Source: Acidobacteriota bacterium (lineage in GTDB: Bacteria; Acidobacteriota; Terriglobia; Acidiferrales; UBA7541). From it: a stretch of 64,000 nucleotides of DNA. Below the pieces are notes generated by a model that was not told the DNA's origin, ran no database searches, and saw nothing but the letters and a program-made list of their open reading frames with translations. This document shows positions 19,220 through 28,837 of the stretch, in pieces (the stretch's first letter is position 1; every line of letters starts with the position of its first letter). The stretch is taken from positions 26,733 to 90,732 of the forward strand of contig DAHUXN010000013.1 of the NCBI GenBank assembly GCA_027307115.1, read 5' to 3'. A program made the translations under genes and the position numbers.

Positions 19220-19692
19220 GAGCCGGCGCACTCCTGTTTTCGGCGGCTCTTGGATTCGCTGTACTCGCTGGCTGCGCCCGTAAATCTGCGCTCGTAAAAT
19301 TCGATCCCCTGCAGAACGCTTATGACACGGAACCGGACTGGAATGACGCACAGCGGATCATCCCGCTCAACTACGAAGAGGCTCAAGGAAAGCAGATTTT
19401 CTACGAGCAATGTGTTTGGTGCCACGCGGACCAAACCCCTGCTGGGCCTTCGAATCGCTCCAACGTGACTCCAGCTCCGCCGCTATGGAACGATGGCGCG
19501 ACTCTGAATTCGCTGAGCGACGCATTTCTCGAGAAATTCACCGCGCAAGGAGGCACGGCCATGGGAAAATCGGCAATGATGCCGGCTTATGGCCAGACTT
19601 TGACGCCGGAGGAAATCCGTGCGGTCGTCGCGTATGCCCGCGCGATTGCCGTGCCCGCGCTTCGGGCCACGTCCCGACCAGGCCAGAAGTAA
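19216..19692 (+). CDS. Lipoprotein monoheme cytochrome c
   Basis: 158 residues with a lipoprotein signal (FAVLAGC, lipidation Cys at about residue 20) and one heme motif CVWCH at about 74-78. A downstream Met-rich loop (MGKSAMMPAYGQTLTPEEIRAVVAYARA) is the usual cytochrome c sixth-ligand region, so a His/Met heme is expected. Start overlaps the octaheme stop (ATGA), indicating translational coupling. The fold resembles the small c subunit of alternative complex III and similar quinol:cytochrome systems. Likely periplasm-facing, membrane-tethered electron carrier. Confidence 0.88.
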   Translation: MRAGALLFSAALGFAVLAGCARKSALVKFDPLQNAYDTEPDWNDAQRIIPLNYEEAQGKQIFYEQCVWCHADQTPAGPSNRSNVTPAPPLWNDGATLNSLSDAFLEKFTAQGGTAMGKSAMMPAYGQTLTPEEIRAVVAYARAIAVPALRATSRPGQK

Positions 19693-19707
19693 ATGTGAGA
19701 GGGGTTC

Positions 19708-21066
19708 ATGAAATTTCGTGAAGGACTTCACAACTCTTGGAAACCGCTTCTCACTGTTGCTACCGTTCTGCTCACGTGCGGTTCGACATTTGCTCAGGTC
19801 AGTCCGGCAGAAATCTTGAACCCCAGGCTGAAAGCGGCAGAGGCAAGGTATCTTCCCCAACTCGAGTCGCTTCATCAGGCAATCGCTGTGACGAAATTCC
19901 CTTTTTCCTTTGCCCTTGCCCGCTACGTTCAATCCGAACCCAACAAACAAACTCCCTTCGACTCGCGAGGGATTGAATTTGTCTATTTCCAGAATCGCGT
20001 GGTCTTGAAAGTCTCGGGAATATACAGCGCGGCATACAACGCGGATCAGCTGACGCAAAACGAGCGCGCGTCGCGCATCTTTCGGGATGTAATGACGCCG
20101 ATTCTTCGGCTCGTTGCTGAGCAGATCCCTCGCGATGTGGACTGCGATGACATCGGATTCGAAATCGTTTATCACGCGCATACATCCAGCAAGAACTACG
20201 ACTATGAGGGAAAGGAAGTTCTCGCCGCCGTGCTCGACATAGCCGATGCATTCGCACTTGTCAACGCGTCTGAACGGGAACGACAGGACATTCTGAATCG
20301 CTCCAGAATTTATGTGAACGGCAAAGATTTTGGTTTGGCGCTGGACCAACTTGACCCGTTTGACGTCGAGGCGCTCGCCCGCTCCGTTCCTGGCCGGACG
20401 GCCGCTCCCGCCTCGCCCGGCGCCGGAGGGATTAGTTCATCCAATACGGACCCCCCTGCTGCTTCTCCTGCTCCGACCGGCGCGGAGGCCGGCAAAATAC
20501 ACCGAGCGGCGCCTGCGGCGGTCACGGCTCCTGCCGCGGAGGCTCAGCCGCCGCTTGCTGCCTCGTCTTCTCTGACTGCATCGAGGCTGGCCCCTACACA
20601 AGCCGACGCCCAACGACTGCAGTCTCAGTTCCAATCGCAACTCGATGCGCTCGTGAAGACCAACGGAACGGATTTTCATTTCGTTGATTATGCGCCGCCA
20701 TCTTTTGTCGTTTATCACAATAAGATTGTTCTTCAGTTTACGCTTCGCGATCCCGCGCAATTCCAAACGAGCAGCAGCTCCATTTATAAGCGTGCGGCGC
20801 AGAGCTTCGATCTCTTTCTGGCGCCTCGGCTGAAAGCCTTAATGCAGAAGCTGCCTTCCAGCGACGAAATTGAGGCCATCGATTTCTCGGTTCTGCACCA
20901 TCTTGGTGGTGACAAGGAATCTTCGGAGGCGGCCGAGTTTATTTGTCCTGTAAAAGCGTTGCGATCTTTCACCGGAGACGAAATCACCAGTCAAGACTTA
21001 ATTAATCAAAGCGTAGTCCTGGTGAATGGCATTCGGATTACATTGAATTTGCAGGCGGTCGAATAA
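19708..21066 (+). CDS. Secreted protein with an internal duplication, unknown function
   Basis: 452 residues, signal peptide to about residue 29 (GSTFAQ). Two related halves flank a low-complexity Pro/Ala/Ser linker (about 225-290). The first half contains FVYFQNRVVLKVSGIYSA and ends with DILNRSRIYVNGKDFGL; the second has FVVYHNKIVLQFTLRDPAQ and ends with DLINQSVVLVNGIRITLNLQ. Both also share an RIFRDVMTPIL / AQSFDLFLAPRL helix and a conserved ...DIGFEIVYHAH / AIDFSVLHHLG strand. AGAGGGG precedes the ATG, 16 bases behind the monoheme cytochrome, so it is probably the last gene of the electron-transfer operon. No heme, Cys or catalytic motif seen. Confidence 0.75.
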   Translation: MKFREGLHNSWKPLLTVATVLLTCGSTFAQVSPAEILNPRLKAAEARYLPQLESLHQAIAVTKFPFSFALARYVQSEPNKQTPFDSRGIEFVYFQNRVVLKVSGIYSAAYNADQLTQNERASRIFRDVMTPILRLVAEQIPRDVDCDDIGFEIVYHAHTSSKNYDYEGKEVLAAVLDIADAFALVNASERERQDILNRSRIYVNGKDFGLALDQLDPFDVEALARSVPGRTAAPASPGAGGISSSNTDPPAASPAPTGAEAGKIHRAAPAAVTAPAAEAQPPLAASSSLTASRLAPTQADAQRLQSQFQSQLDALVKTNGTDFHFVDYAPPSFVVYHNKIVLQFTLRDPAQFQTSSSSIYKRAAQSFDLFLAPRLKALMQKLPSSDEIEAIDFSVLHHLGGDKESSEAAEFICPVKALRSFTGDEITSQDLINQSVVLVNGIRITLNLQAVE

Positions 21067-21108
21067 AGCAGTTAGTGCAGCACGAATGACCGCGGATTAG
21101 CAAAGCAG

Positions 21109-22059
21109 ATGAGGTTCAGGTTGTCGTGTTACAGTTGGCCCGTGCGACCCGAGATTGAGCAAGTCGTCCAATTGATTCAGCGCGGGGACCCAAAGTCATT
21201 GGAAGAAGCGCTGGAATTGCTTCAGAAAACAGTCTTTTCCTTCAGCATGAAGGTGTGCGGGCAGCGGCAGGATGCTGAAGACACCATGCAGGAAGTGCTT
21301 CTCAAATCGGTTCCCAACCTGCCTAAATTTGACAGCCCCAAGGCCTTGATGGTTTGGCTCTATAAGGTAGCCAAGAACCGCTGCCTGATGAGCAGACGCA
21401 AGAGCAGATTTGCTCCCAAGGAAGATCTCTCCCTCGAAGAATTGATGCCCGACCGTCAGGAATTGCGGAAGCTGTCGGGGAGCCCCGGTGGGACGCCAGA
21501 GACTGCTATGTTGCGTCGGGAGAATGCAAAGCGGCTCCGAGAAGCAGTGCAGAAATTGCCATCGGACTATCGTCTCATCCTTGTGCTCCACGACATGGAA
21601 GAGTTGTCCGACGGGGACGTCGCCGAAATCACCGGCCTTCGGCCCGGGACGATCCGTGTGCGACTTCACCGGGCGCGCCTCTTCGTACGAAAGGAACTCG
21701 CCAAGCGGGATCAGCATCGTGTGCGTCGCGAAACGGCGAAACCTTCCGCAGAAACACATCTCCCCGCGCAGCCGCGCCAACGGCGCTGCAAGGAAATGTT
21801 CGCCGAACTCTCAAACTATCTTGATAACGAGCTTGATGATTCCCTTTGCGAAGAACTGGAAAAACACATGGACGGCTGCGAGCCTTGCAAAGCCTTCCTA
21901 TCAAGTTTAGAAAAGTCGATCTTGCAGTGCCGAACGGCACCAAATCAGTCCCCCGACCCGCGCATTACCGCGAGACTCAGGCGCGAATTGATGTCGGAGT
22001 ATCAAGGATTAATGAGCAAGGTCACCAGACACGACTCCAGGGAAGTTAGCCGAAGGTAG
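21109..22059 (+). CDS. ECF sigma factor fused to a zinc-finger anti-sigma-like domain
   Basis: Up to 316 residues. Residues about 35-190 are sigma regions 2 and 4: DAEDTMQEVLLKSVPNLPKF, MVWLYKVAKNRCLMSRRKS, then LPSDYRLILVLHDMEELSDG and ITGLRPGTIRVRLHRARLFV. A basic linker leads to a zf-HC2/ZAS-like tail (about 228-280): CKEMFAELSNYLDNELDD followed by HMDGCEPC, the H-x3-C-x2-C zinc signature normally found in separate anti-sigma factors. Self-inhibition by the tail, released by metal or redox change, is a reasonable model and recalls the Cys-rich tail of the copper-responsive Myxococcus CorE sigma factor. Start is uncertain: ATG 21109 has a weak Shine-Dalgarno and GTG 21142 is possible. It sits between the cytochrome operon and the OsmC/efflux genes. 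Confidence 0.85.
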   Translation: MRFRLSCYSWPVRPEIEQVVQLIQRGDPKSLEEALELLQKTVFSFSMKVCGQRQDAEDTMQEVLLKSVPNLPKFDSPKALMVWLYKVAKNRCLMSRRKSRFAPKEDLSLEELMPDRQELRKLSGSPGGTPETAMLRRENAKRLREAVQKLPSDYRLILVLHDMEELSDGDVAEITGLRPGTIRVRLHRARLFVRKELAKRDQHRVRRETAKPSAETHLPAQPRQRRCKEMFAELSNYLDNELDDSLCEELEKHMDGCEPCKAFLSSLEKSILQCRTAPNQSPDPRITARLRRELMSEYQGLMSKVTRHDSREVSRR

Positions 22060-22167
22060 GCCCGCACAAGTCCGTTCCAAACCCTTCAGTATTTTCCTGT
22101 AACAAAATCCGCCTTCTTGCATTTATTGGTGTGGCTCCGAATTACCGGAGTCTATGGAGGCACGCGA

Positions 22168-22632
22168 ATGATCATTGCTAAGGTTCTGCTTACTCAGCCA
22201 CTTAAGGCGGAGCGTCAGTTCGTCGCGACGACCGGCAGTGAACATCACATGTTGCTCGACGATGCAGCCGGGAGCACCGGTCCCAAGCCTGTCGAGCTGG
22301 TCGCAGTTGGGTTGGCAGGATGTACGGCATTCGATGTCATCACCGTCCTTCGACAGAAGTACCACCAAAAAGTGACTGGCTACGAAGTGCGAGTGGAAGC
22401 CGATCAGGCGGAACGTCCACCGCAAGTTTTTACCTCGGTGCGCCTCCATCATGTGGTCACTGGATTCGAAATAGATCCTACGGCAATCCAGGAAGCTATC
22501 CGACTCTCCGAGGAGAAGTACTGCTCGGTTGGTGTGATGGTGAAGCAAACGGCCCGCCTCCACACGACCTACGAGATCGTCGAAGAGAAAACGCCGTGGC
22601 TCGCGCCGACTCCAGAAGCTGTACAAGGGTGA
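22168..22632 (+). CDS. OsmC-family peroxidase/redox protein
   Basis: 154 residues from ATG 22168 with GGAGG at 7 bases. OsmC hallmarks: GPKPVELVAVGLAGCTAFDV containing the first reactive Cys, and LSEEKYCSVGVMVKQTA with the second. These proteins reduce organic hydroperoxides using the Cys pair. 9 bases separate it from the TolC gene, and it follows the sigma factor, so the sigma factor may control this block. Cytosolic; no signal peptide. Confidence 0.88.
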   Translation: MIIAKVLLTQPLKAERQFVATTGSEHHMLLDDAAGSTGPKPVELVAVGLAGCTAFDVITVLRQKYHQKVTGYEVRVEADQAERPPQVFTSVRLHHVVTGFEIDPTAIQEAIRLSEEKYCSVGVMVKQTARLHTTYEIVEEKTPWLAPTPEAVQG

Positions 22633-22641
22633 AATCTCTCA

Positions 22642-24093
22642 ATGAGAATGTGCGGACGACAAAGCTGTAAAGAAAGCCAAAGCTTGCGAAAGCCTCTCGG
22701 GCGACTACAAGGCGTAACTCGCTTTGCAGAGAACGCCCTGTTGATCTCACTACTTGTGTTGTCGATTCCGGGATCGCTCACCGCACAACAAACGCAGCAT
22801 CTCTCGCCTATTACTCTCCAACAGGCAGTCAGCATCGCGCTGGAAAAGAACCCGGAGCACAAAGCAGCGCTCGCTGACACAAGGGCCGCTTCATCTGACG
22901 TGAAGGAAGCCCGATCTTTTCTTCTGCCGCGCGTAACGTTCTCCGAGACAGCCACCCGTGGCAACGACCCTGTGTACGTATTTGGCAGCAAGTTGCGACA
23001 GCAGCGGTTCACGACGGCAGACTTCGCACTCAACGAATTGAACACGCCGGCTCCCTTCGGCAACTTCACGACGCGCTTTGACGGAACCTGGGATCTCTTC
23101 GATTCGTTCGCGAGCTGGCACGCGATCAACCGTGCGGAGCGGGTGAAGGATGCCGTTGGCCATCAAATGGAACGTACCGACCAGGAAATCATCTTCCGCG
23201 CTGTGGACTCGTATTACGGAGTGCTACTTGCGAAGAAACAACTGGAGGTCGCCGAGCAAAGCATGAAGACGGCGCAGGCCATTCTCGACCGAAGCAAGGA
23301 TCGCTTCGAAAGCGGCGTGGTCGTTGAATCCGATTTACTGAGCGCCCAAGTCCGGCTGGCAACTCGCAAGCAGGAACTCATTCGTGCCCAAAATAGCCTG
23401 GCACTGGCGCGTGCACAGTTGAGCACCTCCATAGGACTCCCTGCGGAGAACGAATTCGATCCAGACGAAACCCTCGTGGAAAGAAGCCTCCCAGCAACAC
23501 CGCTCGAAGAGGCAGAGAAGACGGCGCTAGAAAAGCGCCCCGATCTGAGGCGGATCCGCTCGGAAGAAGCGGCGCAGCAGCAAAGCGTCTCCATTGCGAA
23601 ATCGTCATTCGGTCCGCGGGTGAATGCTTTTGGAGGCTGGGAAGCGGACAACCCAACTTTCGTCGCCGCTGGCGGCGGAAATAACTGGCTGGCCGGCATC
23701 GAAGTTCAGTTCGATCTTTTCGAAGGCGGAGCCAAGCGGGCTCGGCTTTCCCATGAGCGCGCAATGCAGGAGAAGGTTGCAGCAGCAAAGGAAATGGCCA
23801 TCGATGCTACTCAGCTAGAAGTGCGCCGCGCCTACTATGATCTGGACTCCGCTCGCCAGCAGCTCGAAGTGGCTCGCGCAACGATTGCGGAGTCTCAGGA
23901 AAGCCTGCGCATCAATCAAAACCGCTACGACTCCGGCCTTTCCACGATTACCGATCTACTCGCGGCCGAAGAGGCCGCCCGGCGCAGCCAGACGGATTAT
24001 TGGGAAGCCGTCTATCGCTATCACACTGGCTACGCGAATCTCGAACTCGCCAGCGGCACTTTGAATCCTCAGTCTCCCGTGGTGACGCCATGA
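22642..24093 (+). CDS. TolC-family outer-membrane efflux protein
   Basis: 483 residues with a signal-like hydrophobic segment near 32-52 (LLISLLVLSIPGSLTAQQ). Two repeats of the OEP family are visible: LQQAVSIALEKNPEHKAALADTRAA with a long coiled helix, and SESLRINQNRYDSGLSTITDL in the second half. It forms the outer-membrane channel of the tripartite pump encoded by the next two genes. Its stop overlaps the start of the membrane-fusion gene (ATGA). Confidence 0.9.
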   Translation: MRMCGRQSCKESQSLRKPLGRLQGVTRFAENALLISLLVLSIPGSLTAQQTQHLSPITLQQAVSIALEKNPEHKAALADTRAASSDVKEARSFLLPRVTFSETATRGNDPVYVFGSKLRQQRFTTADFALNELNTPAPFGNFTTRFDGTWDLFDSFASWHAINRAERVKDAVGHQMERTDQEIIFRAVDSYYGVLLAKKQLEVAEQSMKTAQAILDRSKDRFESGVVVESDLLSAQVRLATRKQELIRAQNSLALARAQLSTSIGLPAENEFDPDETLVERSLPATPLEEAEKTALEKRPDLRRIRSEEAAQQQSVSIAKSSFGPRVNAFGGWEADNPTFVAAGGGNNWLAGIEVQFDLFEGGAKRARLSHERAMQEKVAAAKEMAIDATQLEVRRAYYDLDSARQQLEVARATIAESQESLRINQNRYDSGLSTITDLLAAEEAARRSQTDYWEAVYRYHTGYANLELASGTLNPQSPVVTP

Positions 24094-25220
24094 GCCGTAA
24101 GAAACATGCAATCACAGTGCTTTCCATGTTGATGATCGGTTTGATCGCGACGTTGGCCGGCTGCACGAACGAGCGCAGTCCAGCGGCCGCTCCACCAGAA
24201 ACGTTGAGCAATGTTTCGGTGATTGCTGTGCAGAAGACGGCGGTGCCTGACTGGTTGGAAGCCGTCGGAACGGTGCGCGCCGCACAAACGAGCCAAGTTT
24301 CTAGCCAGATGATGGGCAACATCGTCGAAATCCGCGCGCATGAAGGTGACCGCGTGCAACAGGGTCAGGTGCTCGCGATCATTGACGACGCGCAACCTCG
24401 CTCCGTAGTGAATCAGGCCACAGCTGCTGTGGCCGCGTCGGAACAGGAAATCGCCGCTGCCGATTCGGACTTTGCACTCGCCGATGCGACGCTGAAGCGC
24501 TACCAGCAGCTTTACGACAAGAAATCCGTCAGCCCGCAGGAGTTCGACGAGATCAAAGCCCGCTACCAATCAGCTGTAGCCCACCGGGATATGGCGCGGG
24601 CCGGTCAATCGCAAGCCAATGCCGCACTCACGCAGGCTCGAACCTCGCTCGGCTACACGCGACTTCGCGCCCCTTTTGCCGGAGTAGTGACGCAAAAAAT
24701 GGCCGATGAGGGCACGCTGGCGTCGCCCGGCATGCCCATCTTCACCATCGAAGACACGCGAAGCTATCGTCTTGAAGTGACGGTAAATGAAAGCGACATC
24801 CGTCTTGTACATCCCGGGCAGACGGCCCCCGTATCGATCGACGCCTTGGGCAATGCCCAGCTTATCGGCAAGGTTGTGCAAATCGTTCCTGCAGCCGATC
24901 CGTCGAGCCGTAGCTTTCTGGTGAAAGTCGGGTTGCCCTCTGATGCGCATCTCCGCTCCGGACTCTTCGGGAGAGTTCGCTTCTCACGCGGCGCGCGATC
25001 GGTATTGTTGATTCCACGCACGTCATTGGTAGAGCGCGGCCAACTCGAGGGAGTTTACGTGCTCGACGCGAACGAGATCGCCGAATTGCGTTACGTCACG
25101 CTGGGCAACAGTACCGGAGGACAGATGGAAGTTCTCTCCGGATTACAGGACGGAGAAAAGCTAGTTGCTGCACCCGGAGATCGCGACTTGGGCGGCAAGC
25201 GAATCGCAACACGGCCATGA
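24090..25220 (+). CDS. RND efflux membrane-fusion (periplasmic adaptor) lipoprotein
   Basis: 376 residues from ATG 24090. Lipobox IATLAGC at about residues 19-25. Biotinyl-lipoyl half-motifs ([24 protein letters not shown] and [17 protein letters not shown], here quoted in part) flank an alpha-hairpin (about 95-150). A beta-barrel domain follows ([18 protein letters not shown]). It bridges the inner-membrane RND pump and the TolC channel. Both neighbours overlap by ATGA, so the three genes form one translationally coupled operon. Confidence 0.92.
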   Translation: MSRKKHAITVLSMLMIGLIATLAGCTNERSPAAAPPETLSNVSVIAVQKTAVPDWLEAVGTVRAAQTSQVSSQMMGNIVEIRAHEGDRVQQGQVLAIIDDAQPRSVVNQATAAVAASEQEIAAADSDFALADATLKRYQQLYDKKSVSPQEFDEIKARYQSAVAHRDMARAGQSQANAALTQARTSLGYTRLRAPFAGVVTQKMADEGTLASPGMPIFTIEDTRSYRLEVTVNESDIRLVHPGQTAPVSIDALGNAQLIGKVVQIVPAADPSSRSFLVKVGLPSDAHLRSGLFGRVRFSRGARSVLLIPRTSLVERGQLEGVYVLDANEIAELRYVTLGNSTGGQMEVLSGLQDGEKLVAAPGDRDLGGKRIATRP

Positions 25221-28200
25221 GCGACACATCTCCCAAACCGGGCAACTTCACTCACGCCCTGCGATTGGCGGGCCGCGTGGCGCACATCTTCATTCAGTCG
25301 AAGCTGACGCCGCTCATCGTCGTCGCCTCCCTCCTCCTGGGATTTTTCAGCATTCTCAAAACACCGCGCGAAGAGGAACCGCAGATTGTCGTCCCCATGC
25401 TGGACATTTTTGTCCAGATGCCGGGAGCGTCGGCCGAAGAAGTGACGCAACGCGCTACCGTGCCCATGGAAAAGCTGCTCCGCGAAATTCCCGGAGTCGA
25501 GTACATCTACTCGATCAGCCACCCCGGCCTGAGCATGGTGATCGTGCGCTTTTATGTAGGTACGAAAGAAGAAGACGCGATCGTAAAGACCTATAACAAG
25601 CTTTATTCGAACTTCGACCGCATCCCTCAAGGAGTTTCGCAGCCGATCATCAAAGTGCGTTCGATTGATGACGTGCCTATTCTCGCTCTGACACTCTGGG
25701 GCAAGGACTACGACGCTTTCCAGTTGCGACGCATCGCGGATGAATTGGAGCACGCGCTCAAGCAACTGGACGACGTTTCCGAAACGGCCATCATCGGCGG
25801 GCAGCCTCGCAACTTGCGCGTCGTACTGGACACGCAACGCCTCGCAGCCTACGGACTGACTCCGAATTCCGTTGTCATGCAACTCGGAGCGGCGAATACG
25901 CGCAATCAGGCGGGGAACTTTGCACGTGGCAACGAGGAGTTTCAAGTCGAAGCGGGCAACTTCTTTTCGCACCCTGAAGAACTGCAACAAGTGGTCGTCG
26001 GCGTTCACGCAGGACGCCCTGTGTACCTACGGGACGTCGCCGAAAAAATCGTGGACGGACCCGCGGAACCCACTGATTACGTTCTCTTCGCCAGCGCCAA
26101 GGGGACCACTGGCAGCGTGGCCAATCCCGAATATCCGGGGGTCACCATCACCGTGGCCAAACGCAAAGGCGCCAACGCCACGATCATTGCCGAGAATGTT
26201 CTGCGCAAGGTCGATTCTCTTCGCGGCGTCACCCTGCCAAATGATTTGAACGTCACCGTCACGCGCAACTATGGCGAAACGGCCAAGGACAAGTCGAACG
26301 AATTGCTCGAGCATCTCTTGATCGCCACTCTTTCGGTCACCCTGTTGATCGGCCTGGCGCTGGGCTGGCGCGAATCAGGCGTCGTGCTTCTCGCGATTCC
26401 CGTAACGCTGGCGCTGACCCTGGCCATCTTCTACCTCTACGGCTACACTCTCAATCGCGTGACTCTTTTCGCGCTGATCTTTTCCATCGGCATCCTGGTG
26501 GACGACGCCATTGTCGTGGTCGAGAACATAGTTCGCCATTTCCGCCTGACCGAAAATCTTGGTCGCCCGCTCGCTGACGTTGCCGTCGAGGCCGTGGACG
26601 AAGTCGGCAACCCCACCATCCTCGCTACGTTCGCGGTGATTGCGGCCATCCTGCCCATGGCCTTTGTGCGCGGTCTCATGGGGCCCTACATGCGTCCCAT
26701 CCCCGTAGGCGCTTCTTCGGCCATGATGTTTTCGCTGATGGTGGCCTTCGTGGTTTCGCCGTGGGCTGCCTTGCGGTTGCTCCGCCATTACGCCGTGAGT
26801 GCAAAGTCCATGCACGAAGCCGAAGGCTGGAGCGCCAGACTCTACCGGCGCCTGATGGTGCCCTTGATCCAAAAACCCGTTCTGCGCTGGATCTTTCTTG
26901 GGGGAGTGGTTGTCCTTCTCTTGGGAGCCATGGCGTTCATTCCGCTCAAATGGGTGAAAGTGAAAATGCTTCCCTTTGACAACAAGAGCGAATTCCAGGT
27001 CATTATCGACATGCCCGACGGAACCCCGCTGGAGCAGACCACACGTGTGGCGCAGGCTCTAGGGAACTACTTGGGCCGGCAGCCCGAAGTCATCAATTAC
27101 CAGGTTTATGCCGGAACCTCGGGGCCCTACAACTTCAACGGACTCGTGCGGCATTACTTCTTGCGCCGTCAACCAAACCAGGCCGATATCCAGGTCAACC
27201 TTCTGTCTCGACATGACCGCAAAGCGCAGAGCCACGAAATCGCCCGCAGATTGCGCCCCGAGTTGGACAAGATCGCTGCTCCCTTCGGCGCCCGCATCAA
27301 AGTCGCCGAAGTTCCGCCCGGGCCGCCCGTTCTCGAAACTCTCGTCGCCGAAGTCTATGGGCCGGACTACAAGGGTCAGACCGAACTGGCGGCGAAAATA
27401 AAGAAGATTTTCGAAGAAACTCCAGGTGTCGTGGACGTTGATTGGTACGTGGAAGATTCCCAGAAAAAGTACGACATGAAAGTGGATCTCGAAAAGGCAG
27501 CCCTGCAGGGCGTTTCGGCCGCGGAGGTCACGCGCACGGTCCAGATAGGCCTGAGCGGCGCCTCGGCGGGCCTGCTCCACGATCCCGCGTCGCGGGAAGA
27601 TGTTCCCATCGAAGTGCGCCTCTCCCGGCCGGACCGCTCCGGCATCGAAGGCCTCGAAGATTTGAAACTCCCCAGCCCCTCCGGCGCGGAGGTTTCCCTT
27701 CGCGAGGTCACCGACCTCCGGCAAACGGTCATCGATCAGAGCATTTATCGTAAGAACCTGCGGCCCGTGGTCTACGTCACGGGGGATGTCGCCGGCACCA
27801 TTGAGAGTCCCGTTTATGCAATCCTCAAAATGCGCGATGCCATCAGCAAAATCAAACTGCCCGGCGGGTACGGCGTGAAGCAATACAGCGGCACGACGTT
27901 GCCAGAGCGGACAGATCGCTACTCTATGAAATGGGACGGCGAATGGCAGATAACGGTGGAAGTTTTCCGCGACCTCGGTTTGGCCTTCGCGGCCGTCTTG
28001 GTGCTGATTTACGTATTGGTGGTCGGCTGGTTCAAATCCTTCAAGACACCTCTAGTGATCATGGCCCCGATTCCGTTGACGCTCGTCGGCATCTTGCCCG
28101 CCCACGCACTGTTGGGAGCATTTTTCACCGCGACTTCGATGATTGGCTTCATCGCCGGCGCCGGCATCATCGTGCGAAACTCGATCATTCTTGTGGACTT

Positions 28201-28489
28201 CATCCGCCTGCGCCGCTCCAACGGGATGTCGCTGGAACAAGCCGTCGTGGACGCTGGCGCCGTGCGTTTCCGCCCCATCTTGCTGACTGCCGCCGCCGTT
28301 GTCGTAGGCGCGAGTGTAATTCTGTTCGATCCGATTTTCCAGGGGCTCGCGATTTCCCTGATGGCAGGCGCAGTAGCTTCCACCGCTCTCTCCCAAATGG
28401 CAATTCCAGTGCTCTATTATTTGACCGAACGCGGTGGCGCAGGAGCTGTTCCGCCCGCAGGTGAGAATCGTGTGACCGCAGCAGATTGA
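25217..28489 (+). CDS. RND efflux permease (HAE-type, AcrB-like)
   Basis: 1090 residues with twelve predicted membrane helices in the RND 1+5+1+5 pattern. TM4 carries [16 protein letters not shown], with the paired Asp typical of drug/hydrophobe RND pumps; heavy-metal pumps of the CusA/CzcA class lack the pair. Other RND marks: [15 protein letters not shown] near the N-terminus, GASAEEV, and [13 protein letters not shown] in TM10. Proton-driven export of amphiphilic compounds is therefore more likely than metal export. Cotranscribed with the adaptor and TolC genes; its stop is 15 bases before the DUF2892 gene. Confidence 0.92.
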   Translation: MSDTSPKPGNFTHALRLAGRVAHIFIQSKLTPLIVVASLLLGFFSILKTPREEEPQIVVPMLDIFVQMPGASAEEVTQRATVPMEKLLREIPGVEYIYSISHPGLSMVIVRFYVGTKEEDAIVKTYNKLYSNFDRIPQGVSQPIIKVRSIDDVPILALTLWGKDYDAFQLRRIADELEHALKQLDDVSETAIIGGQPRNLRVVLDTQRLAAYGLTPNSVVMQLGAANTRNQAGNFARGNEEFQVEAGNFFSHPEELQQVVVGVHAGRPVYLRDVAEKIVDGPAEPTDYVLFASAKGTTGSVANPEYPGVTITVAKRKGANATIIAENVLRKVDSLRGVTLPNDLNVTVTRNYGETAKDKSNELLEHLLIATLSVTLLIGLALGWRESGVVLLAIPVTLALTLAIFYLYGYTLNRVTLFALIFSIGILVDDAIVVVENIVRHFRLTENLGRPLADVAVEAVDEVGNPTILATFAVIAAILPMAFVRGLMGPYMRPIPVGASSAMMFSLMVAFVVSPWAALRLLRHYAVSAKSMHEAEGWSARLYRRLMVPLIQKPVLRWIFLGGVVVLLLGAMAFIPLKWVKVKMLPFDNKSEFQVIIDMPDGTPLEQTTRVAQALGNYLGRQPEVINYQVYAGTSGPYNFNGLVRHYFLRRQPNQADIQVNLLSRHDRKAQSHEIARRLRPELDKIAAPFGARIKVAEVPPGPPVLETLVAEVYGPDYKGQTELAAKIKKIFEETPGVVDVDWYVEDSQKKYDMKVDLEKAALQGVSAAEVTRTVQIGLSGASAGLLHDPASREDVPIEVRLSRPDRSGIEGLEDLKLPSPSGAEVSLREVTDLRQTVIDQSIYRKNLRPVVYVTGDVAGTIESPVYAILKMRDAISKIKLPGGYGVKQYSGTTLPERTDRYSMKWDGEWQITVEVFRDLGLAFAAVLVLIYVLVVGWFKSFKTPLVIMAPIPLTLVGILPAHALLGAFFTATSMIGFIAGAGIIVRNSIILVDFIRLRRSNGMSLEQAVVDAGAVRFRPILLTAAAVVVGASVILFDPIFQGLAISLMAGAVASTALSQMAIPVLYYLTERGGAGAVPPAGENRVTAAD

Positions 28490-28504
28490 AAAGGAGGCAA
28501 TATC

Positions 28505-28693
28505 ATGACTGTAGATCGCTACCTTAGACTCATCGCAGGAGCTTTCGTCCTAGCTTCTCTCGCATTGGGATATTGGATAAGCCCCTACTGGTTTTTGTTT
28601 ACTGCATTCGTCGGTCTAAATCTGCTCCAGTCCGCATTTACAAACTGGTGCCCTATGATGACAATCCTTCGCAAAGCAGGCGTGAAGGCTTAG
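28505..28693 (+). CDS. Small DUF2892/YgaP-type membrane protein
   Basis: 62 residues, two hydrophobic helices (about 8-25 and 28-45) and the family ending TNWCPMMTILRKAGVK. This domain forms the membrane part of rhodanese YgaP but also occurs alone, as here. AAGGAGG lies 6-7 bases before the ATG. It follows the RND permease closely and probably shares its transcript. Function unknown; the Cys in NWCP could be redox-active. Confidence 0.85.
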   Translation: MTVDRYLRLIAGAFVLASLALGYWISPYWFLFTAFVGLNLLQSAFTNWCPMMTILRKAGVKA

Positions 28694-28837
28694 TCGGGAA
28701 CCATAAGAAACGCGCGCTTGGAGGTCGCGCTCTCGGGACAGCAATGCCACGAATTTCGGTGTGACGTGTTGACACGGCGTCGCGGTTATGTCCCCGGGGG
28801 CGCTCCAAAATTCTGTCTCAGGTCAATACGATTACGA

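Noticed and set aside
25217..28489. Heavy-metal (CzcA/CusA) efflux role for the RND pump, suggested by the nearby zinc-finger sigma factor
   Set aside because: TM4 has the [10 protein letters not shown] double-Asp pattern of hydrophobe/drug pumps rather than the metal-pump pattern.
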